10,036 bases of DNA, taken from positions 1 to 10,036 of the forward strand of contig SLIW01000027.1 of the NCBI GenBank assembly GCA_007135435.1, given 5' to 3'. This document shows positions 5,839 to 10,036 of the stretch, piece after piece. Source of the stretch: Natronomonas sp. Lineage in GTDB: Archaea; Halobacteriota; Halobacteria; Halobacteriales; Haloarculaceae. The number at the start of each line of letters is the position of its first letter. The stretch's first letter is position 1. The translations under genes were made by a program, and so were the position numbers. The notes beneath the pieces were generated by a model. It was not told where the DNA came from and made no database searches. It saw only the letters and a program-made list of their open reading frames with translations.

Positions 5839-6212
5839 GTCCCGAGAATGATAGGGGGCGGCAGCGGCGCTCGGGGGCGATCACGTAAGCCAGTCGTACT
5901 CGAGCGCGGCGAGTCCGACCGGCGCATCGGCACGTGACTACGGAGCGACTGTGCCATCGGTATCGGGGACGACGAGGTGGGACGTGGCTCGAGTGGTGCC
6001 AGCCGCTCGTCTCGATGGTCGCGGGGAGGCATCGGACGCCGTACGGAACCCCGTTGGAGGATCGAACGTCCGTATGGGATCCCGTCGAGTGATGGAACGG
6101 CACCTCGATCGGCTGGATGGCCGACCCATCAGACAGTCCCGTGGGACGGCGGGAGGTGCGCGCTTATCAGCCGGGTGGAAATGACTCCAGTTGGTCGACT
6201 ACCGGGGCAGAG

Positions 6213-6276
6213 GGTCGACGGTCGGAGGTCGACGATCCGAGGTCGACGATCCGAGGTCGACGATCCGAGGTCGATA
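6213..6276. repeat. 14-bp tandem repeat, about 4.5 copies
   Basis: Three identical copies of GGTCGACGATCCGA occupy 6227-6240, 6241-6254 and 6255-6268. They are preceded in register by a copy with two mismatches (6213-6226) and followed by a partial copy (GGTCGATA, 6269-6276). The array ends just before an AT-rich promoter-like island. Each unit contains the palindrome GTCGAC. The repeat could be a regulator-binding array or a slippage product. Confidence 0.95.
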
Positions 6277-6302
6277 AAGTGGAGTCGCCACACTATCCTC
6301 GT

Positions 6303-6326
6303 GTAATAACTTATTTACTGGCCAGT
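6303..6326 (+). promoter_or_regulatory. AT-rich promoter-like island with a 10-bp palindrome
   Basis: GTAATAACTTATTTA is one of the two most AT-rich stretches in the window. It runs directly into the perfect palindrome ACTGGCCAGT at 6317-6326. If CTTATTTA is a TATA box, transcription would start near 6338, leaving a leader of about 130 bases before the gene at 6469, and the palindrome would sit between TATA box and start site, where a repressor could act. Not proven. Confidence 0.4.
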
Positions 6327-6394
6327 GCGCGCGCTCGTCCCTCCGTGGCGGCCACCGGAACGGCCTCCTCGCGACGCCTAGGCTGCCCGTACGA

Positions 6395-6472
6395 ATGAAT
6401 CCACACGAGGGAACGGGATATTTCGGAGTAGCAACCGTTTTGGTAACCCGTCCATATAGTGGCTATCGATGA
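6395..6472 (+). CDS. Possible 25-codon leader ORF overlapping the next start (ATGA)
   Basis: ATG at 6395 opens a 25-codon frame beginning MNPHEGTGYFGVATVLV and ending PYSGYR. Its stop TGA (6470-6472) overlaps the ATG of the downstream gene as ATGA, the classic geometry for translational coupling by termination-reinitiation. It can only matter if transcription starts upstream of it, for example at the AT-rich island near 6310. The peptide is less acidic and more aromatic than the flanking proteins, and I know no family. It may be a chance frame. Confidence 0.25.
   Translation: MNPHEGTGYFGVATVLVTRPYSGYR
6435..6447 (+). promoter_or_regulatory. Candidate proximal TATA-like box for the gene at 6469
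   Basis: CCGTTTTGGTAAC has its centre about 28-29 bases upstream of the ATG at 6469, the spacing seen for other genes here, and would give a leaderless transcript. It is a poor TATA match. CCATATAGT at 6452-6460 is a better match but too close to the ATG. The distal island at 6303-6326 is the competing promoter. Confidence 0.3.
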
Positions 6473-7170
6473 GTGGACCAGCCACCAGAGCGTCGTCCGC
6501 TACCGACGACCGGTCGGCGGAGGCGGCGGTCGACGCTCTGGCCACCGACGGGGAGGTCGCGTTCCAGATCGAGGGTGACGAACGGCGGGGACGAACCAGC
6601 GGGTACTCGATACTCGTCCAGGGGAGCGTACAGGCGAGTTCGGTCCTCTCGAGCACCGCACCGGGGGAGTCGGTCGTCGTCCTCGAGGACGACACGAAGC
6701 TCCTGTCGGGGACCGTCCGCGCCGGGACCGCGGGGTTCGTCGTCGACGGCGAGGTCCTCGCCGCCGAGTTCGACGACCCGGCGCCGACGATCAGGCTCGA
6801 CGGCGAGGTCGTCGACCCCGACCGCTGGCCCACGGTGAAGGGCTACCTCGGGAGTGGCGCCCGGCAGGACCCCGTCGAGGACCCGTTCCCGAACAGCGGC
6901 GAGCTCGGCAAGCCGCGGGGCGACCCGCTCGACCCGCTCGAGTCGGTCGTCGTCCTCGAGGCCCGGGAGACCGAGGACGCGGGTGCCTACTGCCTCGACC
7001 TCGACGGCGAGGTGCTGGAGTACCCGGACAGCGCGTCGATCTCCGCGTCGGGCGACCGCATCTTCGGCTACCTCTACCCCGGGTGGTCCGTGCGGATCGC
7101 CATCCGGGGCGCCGTGACCCGGGTCGACACCGCCGACGGCATCCGCTTCTCCGCGCACGCGGCGGAGTGA
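6469..7170 (+). CDS. Conserved-looking beta-rich protein of unknown function
   Basis: A 233-residue acidic protein with no signal peptide or membrane helix. It is rich in Val, Gly, Asp and Thr/Ser alternating in short stretches, suggesting mostly beta-strands. The stretch 79-117 (LSGTVRAGTAGFVVDGEVLA, then TIRLDGEVVDPD) resembles small beta-sandwich modules of the G-T-V...G-F-x-x-D-G-E type often seen in haloarchaeal proteins; this comparison is from memory and tentative. ESVVVLE occurs twice, at 67-73 and 158-164, each followed by DGEVL, so the protein may be two diverged copies of one domain. A charged linker (about 128-155) separates them. One Cys (175). It lies 125 bases upstream of the sulfatase gene on the same strand, separated by a tandem array that starts at its own stop codon. 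Not recognised; the gene itself is credible from composition and length. Confidence 0.75.
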   Translation: MSGPATRASSATDDRSAEAAVDALATDGEVAFQIEGDERRGRTSGYSILVQGSVQASSVLSSTAPGESVVVLEDDTKLLSGTVRAGTAGFVVDGEVLAAEFDDPAPTIRLDGEVVDPDRWPTVKGYLGSGARQDPVEDPFPNSGELGKPRGDPLDPLESVVVLEARETEDAGAYCLDLDGEVLEYPDSASISASGDRIFGYLYPGWSVRIAIRGAVTRVDTADGIRFSAHAAE

Positions 7171-7245
7171 TCCCACCGCGCACAACGCGCACCTGATCCC
7201 ACCGCGCACACGACGCGTCTGATTCCACCGCGCACCGTCGAAACC
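7168..7245. repeat. 26-bp tandem repeat, three copies, starting at a stop codon
   Basis: Three adjacent 26-bp units start at 7168, 7194 and 7220. The first two begin TGATCCCACCGCGCACA and the third TGATTCCACCGCGCACC; their distal halves diverge. The first TGA is the stop codon of the upstream gene. The array fills most of the gap before the sulfatase promoter. The period equals that of the array at 3801-3904, although the sequence differs. Confidence 0.93.
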
Positions 7246-7262
7246 GTCGCCTGCTCACCAAC

Positions 7263-7271
7263 AGTTATTCG
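7263..7271 (+). promoter_or_regulatory. TATA-like box of the sulfatase gene
   Basis: AGTTATTCG has its centre about 29 bases upstream of the ATG at 7296, consistent with a leaderless transcript separate from that of the upstream gene. Confidence 0.45.
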
Positions 7272-7295
7272 GCCGGCCGTCGTAGGCCGACGCCC

Positions 7296-8654
7296 ATGGG
7301 CGGCGCTCACCCGAACGTCCTGCTGGTCCACTGTCACGACCTCGGACGGTACCTGGGGTGCTACGGGACCGACGTCGAGACGCCACGGATCGACGCGTTC
7401 GCCGACGAGGGAGCGCTCTTCGAGCGCCACTTCGTGACGGCGCCCCAGTGCTCGCCGAGCCGCGGCAGCCTCATGACCGGCCTCCACCCCCACGTCAACG
7501 GGCTGATGGGCCTGGCCCACGGCGACTGGGAGATCGACGAGGGCGTGCGGATCCTCCCGCAGTACCTGCGCGAGGCCGGCTACGAGACCCACCTCTTCGG
7601 CCTCCAGCACATCTCCCAGGACACCGACCGGCTCGGCTACGACCACATCCACTCGGAGGGCAACCTCTATCCGGGCGTCTCGCCGGCGGTCCACGAGGCG
7701 AACCGCGCGCGGAACGTCGCCGGGGTCGTCTCGTCGTTCCTCGAACGCGAGGCCTTCGAGTCGCCGTTCTTCGCGTCGATCGGCTTCTTCGAGCTCCACC
7801 GCCACCGCGAGGAGGACGGCCGCTTCGGCTTCGACGCCGACCACTACGACGTCGACGACCCCGACCGGGTCCGGCCGCTCCCGTACCTCCCCGACAGGCG
7901 GGGGATCCGCCACGACCTCGCGGAGATGCACGGCATGGTCGCCGCGGTCGACGACGCCTTCGGGACGATCCTGGACGCCCTCGAGGCGAGCGGCCTCGCC
8001 GACGAGACGCTGGTGGTCTTCACGACCGAACACGGGATCGCCTTCCCGCGCGCGAAGGGGAGCGTCTACGACGCCGGAATCGAGGCGGCGCTGCTCCTCC
8101 GCTATCCGGGACTCGCCGACGGGGGCGAACGCTACGACGAGCTGCTCAGCAACGTCGACGTCCTGCCGACGATCCTGGAGCTGCTCGACATCGAGGTCCC
8201 AGACGACCTCTGTGGCCGGAGCTTCCTGCCGCTGCTCGCCGGCGAGGACTACGAACCGCGCGAGCGGGTCTTCGCGGGGATGGTCTGGCACGACACCTAC
8301 AACCCCGTCAGGGCCATCCGGACGGACCGGTACAAGTACGTCCGCAACTTCTGGCACCTCCCGAAGGTGTACCTGACCGCGGACATCTTCGCGAGCGAGT
8401 CCGGCCGGGAGGTCCGCGAGCAGTACGCCGTCCCGACCCGCCCGTACGAGGAGCTCTACGACATCCACGAGACCCGACAGGAGGACGAGAACGTCGTCTA
8501 CGAGCCGCAGTACCAGGACGTCCGGACGGACCTCTCACGACAGCTCCGTGAGTGGATGACGGCGACCGACGACCCGCTCCTGGACGGCCCGATCGTGCCC
8601 GCCGACTACGACGACATCACGGCGTGGCCCGACCGGTCCGCAGACGGGTCGTGA
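7296..8654 (+). CDS. Sulfatase family (alkaline phosphatase superfamily) hydrolase
   Basis: A 452-residue predicted sulfatase hydrolysing sulfate esters; the substrate is unknown. No signal peptide is visible, so it is probably cytoplasmic. The signature QCSPSRGSLMTG (51-62) carries the C-x-P-S-R motif whose Cys52 is converted to formylglycine in active family members. The N-terminal metal-binding region reads HDLGRYLGCYG (14-24), with His-Asp where many sulfatases have Asp-Asp. The later metal/active-site loop is TEHG (244-247), with Glu in place of the usual Asp, followed by K254 and the typical YDAGIEAALLLRYPG. The core helices, DVLPTILELL (288-297) and the C-terminal RAIRTDRYKYVRNF (339-352) are family-typical. 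Length is normal. The start is supported by a TATA-like box about 29 bases upstream. A maturation enzyme is not in the window. A GH15 enzyme follows, suggesting glycan processing, but this is inferred. Confidence 0.9.
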   Translation: MGGAHPNVLLVHCHDLGRYLGCYGTDVETPRIDAFADEGALFERHFVTAPQCSPSRGSLMTGLHPHVNGLMGLAHGDWEIDEGVRILPQYLREAGYETHLFGLQHISQDTDRLGYDHIHSEGNLYPGVSPAVHEANRARNVAGVVSSFLEREAFESPFFASIGFFELHRHREEDGRFGFDADHYDVDDPDRVRPLPYLPDRRGIRHDLAEMHGMVAAVDDAFGTILDALEASGLADETLVVFTTEHGIAFPRAKGSVYDAGIEAALLLRYPGLADGGERYDELLSNVDVLPTILELLDIEVPDDLCGRSFLPLLAGEDYEPRERVFAGMVWHDTYNPVRAIRTDRYKYVRNFWHLPKVYLTADIFASESGREVREQYAVPTRPYEELYDIHETRQEDENVVYEPQYQDVRTDLSRQLREWMTATDDPLLDGPIVPADYDDITAWPDRSADGS

Positions 8655-8661
8655 ACGGGAG

Positions 8662-8706
8662 GCGGTCACCGCGGTCGACGCGGTCGACGCGGTCGACGTG
8701 GTAGAC
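8662..8706. repeat. 9-bp tandem repeat, five units
   Basis: GCGGTCGAC is repeated exactly at 8671-8679, 8680-8688 and 8689-8697. One degenerate unit precedes it (GCGGTCACC, 8662-8670) and one follows (GTGGTAGAC, 8698-8706). It begins 8 bases after the sulfatase stop. The unit is a multiple of three and in one plus frame reads Ala-Val-Asp repeated. Confidence 0.92.
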
Positions 8707-8724
8707 GCCTATATCGACGCTTAC

Positions 8725-8760
8725 CTCGACACCGACCTCGACACCGACCTCGAAGTCACC
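8725..8760. repeat. 12-bp tandem repeat, two and a half units
   Basis: CTCGACACCGAC occurs at 8725-8736 and 8737-8748, followed by a decayed unit at 8749-8760 (CTCGAAGTCACC). It is in the same open plus frame as the 9-bp array (Leu-Asp-Thr-Asp repeated). It lies about 110 bases upstream of the GH15 start. Confidence 0.9.
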
Positions 8761-8838
8761 AAATTGGGAACCGTCCGGCCTGTCGGAGACCGGCGTCCGC
8801 CCACCGCGGACCACGGACCGCGGACCGATCCCGCCAGT

Positions 8839-8847
8839 TCCTTATCT
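8839..8847 (+). promoter_or_regulatory. TATA-like box of the GH15 gene
   Basis: TCCTTATCT has its centre about 25 bases upstream of the ATG at 8868, consistent with a leaderless transcript starting at or next to the start codon. Confidence 0.42.
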
Positions 8848-8867
8848 GTCCTTCTCGTAGCGACGGT

Positions 8868-10036
8868 ATGCGCCGGAGCGACTACACGCCGCTGGAGGAC
8901 TACGGCGTGGTCGGGAACCTCGAGACGTGCGTGCTCGTCGGCGGGGACGGCTCGATCGACTGGTGTTGCCTCCCACGGCTGGAGTCCTCGAGCGTCTTCG
9001 CCGCGATCCTCGACGTCGAACGCGGCGGCCACTTCTCGCTACGACCGTCGGGATCCTTCACGGCCGACCAGCGGTACGTGCCGGCGACGAACGTCCTGGA
9101 GGTCGAGTTCTCGACAGAGTCGGGGACGGCGGTCCTGACCGACTTCATGCCGATGCTCGGCGACGACCCGGCCGCGCCGTTCTCCGAACCGTGGGTCTAC
9201 CGGCGCGTGGCGTGCACCGACGGGGCGGTCGATATCGCGGTCGAGTTCGAGCCGCGCTTCGACTACGCCCGGGCGCGGACCAGCGTCGAGCCGGCCGACG
9301 GGGGCGTGCTCGCCCGGGGCAACGGCGAGCACGTCTCGCTGACGACCCCGACCGGGACGTCCCTCGACGTCGAGGACACCGCCGCCTACGGCACCGATAG
9401 GCTCGAAGAGGGCGAGGACGCCTGGTACACGCTGCAGTACGGCCAGCGGAAGCGCCCGGCCTCCGTCGACCCCGAGGCCCTCCTCCAGCGGACGATCGAC
9501 TACTGGCGCGGCTGGGTCCACGAGTGCCCCTCGGAGGACGGGACCACGCCCGACGACGCCGACGCGTGCCTCTTCTCCGGGACGTGGCACGACGAGGTGG
9601 TCCGCTCGGAGCTGGTGCTCAAGCTCCTGATGCACCACCGCACCGGCGCCATCGCCGCCGCGCCCACGACGTCGCTCCCCGAGAAGATCGGCGGCCCGCG
9701 GAACTGGGACTACCGGTTCAGCTGGATCCGCGACGCCGCCTTCACCGTCCAGGCGCTCTACAAGCTGGGCCACGTCGCCGAGACGACCGCCTACTTCGAC
9801 TGGTGTCTCGACGTCGTCCACACCGAGTCCGAGACCCTCCAGCCGCTGCAGCCGCTCTACGGGCTGCGCGGCGAGCGGAACCTCACCGAGGAGGTCCTCG
9901 ACCACCTCTCGGGGTACCGCGACTCCGCGCCCGTCCGGATCGGGAACGCGGCGCGGAGCCAGCTCCAGCTCGACGTCTACGGCGAGCTCGTCCTCGGCGT
10001 CTACGAGACCTCCCGCTTCGGCGAGACCATCACCGA
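8868..10036 (+). CDS. Glycoside hydrolase family 15 enzyme (glucoamylase/trehalase-like), 3' end outside window
   Basis: An uninterrupted frame of 389 codons runs off the window end. The N-terminal beta-sandwich domain (about 1-240) opens with YTPLEDYGVVGNLETCVLVG and GDGSIDWCCLPRLESSSVF, the start typical of bacterial and archaeal GH15 proteins. The (alpha/alpha)6 catalytic domain begins near 245 and contains IGGPRNWDYRFSWIRDAAF (274-292), the family's substrate-binding motif. It also has LYGLRGERNLTEEVLDHLSG (330-349) and YRDSAPVRIGNAARSQLQLD (350-369), again typical. The family includes glucoamylases, glucodextranases and alpha,alpha-trehalases, and sequence alone does not decide which applies here. 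No signal peptide, so a cytoplasmic role is likely. The C-terminal catalytic Glu expected in the missing part cannot be checked. Start ATG at 8868 fits a TATA-like box about 25 bases upstream and the family's usual N terminus. It is 213 bases downstream of the sulfatase gene. Confidence 0.92.
   Translation, partial: MRRSDYTPLEDYGVVGNLETCVLVGGDGSIDWCCLPRLESSSVFAAILDVERGGHFSLRPSGSFTADQRYVPATNVLEVEFSTESGTAVLTDFMPMLGDDPAAPFSEPWVYRRVACTDGAVDIAVEFEPRFDYARARTSVEPADGGVLARGNGEHVSLTTPTGTSLDVEDTAAYGTDRLEEGEDAWYTLQYGQRKRPASVDPEALLQRTIDYWRGWVHECPSEDGTTPDDADACLFSGTWHDEVVRSELVLKLLMHHRTGAIAAAPTTSLPEKIGGPRNWDYRFSWIRDAAFTVQALYKLGHVAETTAYFDWCLDVVHTESETLQPLQPLYGLRGERNLTEEVLDHLSGYRDSAPVRIGNAARSQLQLDVYGELVLGVYETSRFGETIT

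Larger units (their letters stand above)
5839..6468. other. Large divergent non-coding gap (about 630 bases)
   Basis: This region lies between the divergent genes at 5795 (-) and 6469 (+). The left half (to about 6200) has no recognisable gene, and its open frames have Arg/Ser/Pro-rich composition unlike the neighbours. The right half holds the 14-bp tandem array (6213-6276), an AT-rich island with a palindrome (6303-6326) and a possible leader ORF (6395-6472). No RNA gene was recognised. Confidence 0.55.

Noticed and set aside
6060..6085. GATCGAACGTC resembling a tRNA T-arm
   Set aside because: The stem does not pair correctly and no acceptor, D or anticodon arms are found around it.
5938..6184. 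Short open frames on both strands in the large divergent gap
   Set aside because: They are Arg/Ser/Gly-rich, have no promoter at suitable spacing and no recognisable domain.
7074..8468. 464-codon open frame on the minus strand opposite the sulfatase gene
   Set aside because: Its composition (Val/Arg/Asp-rich, no domain) is that of a mirror frame of high-GC coding sequence. The plus-strand sulfatase has clear motifs over the same bases.
9039..9905. 288-codon minus-strand frame opposite the GH15 gene
   Set aside because: The plus strand encodes unmistakable GH15 motifs throughout, and the minus frame has no recognisable domain.

Overview
The window looks like a piece of a haloarchaeal chromosome (class Halobacteria; the genus cannot be fixed from this sequence). 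It is very GC-rich, and its proteins are rich in Asp, Glu, Ala and Val and poor in Lys. Shine-Dalgarno sites are not apparent. Most start codons lie about 25-33 bases downstream of a TATA-like box, the layout of the leaderless or nearly leaderless transcripts common in haloarchaea. Ten protein genes can be supported, the last one cut by the window end. No tRNA, rRNA, transposase or CRISPR array was recognised.

Layout: (1) 1-121, a 17-bp tandem repeat entering from the left edge. (2) 122-856 (-), an HTH-like/GNAT acetyltransferase, divergent from (3) 1150-1692 (+), a four-helix membrane protein. (4) 2078-2362 (-), a small two-helix membrane protein convergent with gene 3. (5) 2893-3777 (+), a long acidic disordered N terminus joined to an SPW-repeat membrane domain. 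(6) A minus-strand group at 4036-5795: a UbiA-family prenyltransferase (4388-5275) flanked by two unrelated small two-helix membrane proteins. (7) A plus-strand group at 6469-10036: a beta-rich soluble protein of unknown function, a CxPSR-type sulfatase, and the first 389 codons of a GH15 glucoamylase/trehalase-like enzyme.

The genes do not form one obvious pathway. The sulfatase and GH15 enzyme suggest carbohydrate or sulfated-glycan processing. Each has its own TATA-like box, as does the unknown gene upstream, so they are more likely a neighbourhood than a tight operon. The UbiA gene and its two small neighbours could form a membrane module, but this is conjecture.

The most unusual feature is in the non-coding DNA. 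Seven of the ten intergenic intervals contain their own short tandem-repeat family, with periods of 9, 12, 14, 17, 19, 26 or 34 bp and different sequences, while no comparable array was noticed inside a gene. Two arrays in different places share an exact 26-bp period and both begin at or just after the stop codon of a plus-strand gene. Other points of interest are an orphan AT-rich promoter-like site flanked by AATCRATT boxes (2740-2774) and a possible 25-codon leader ORF whose stop overlaps the next gene's start as ATGA (6395-6472). I saw no clearly new multi-gene system such as a defence island.
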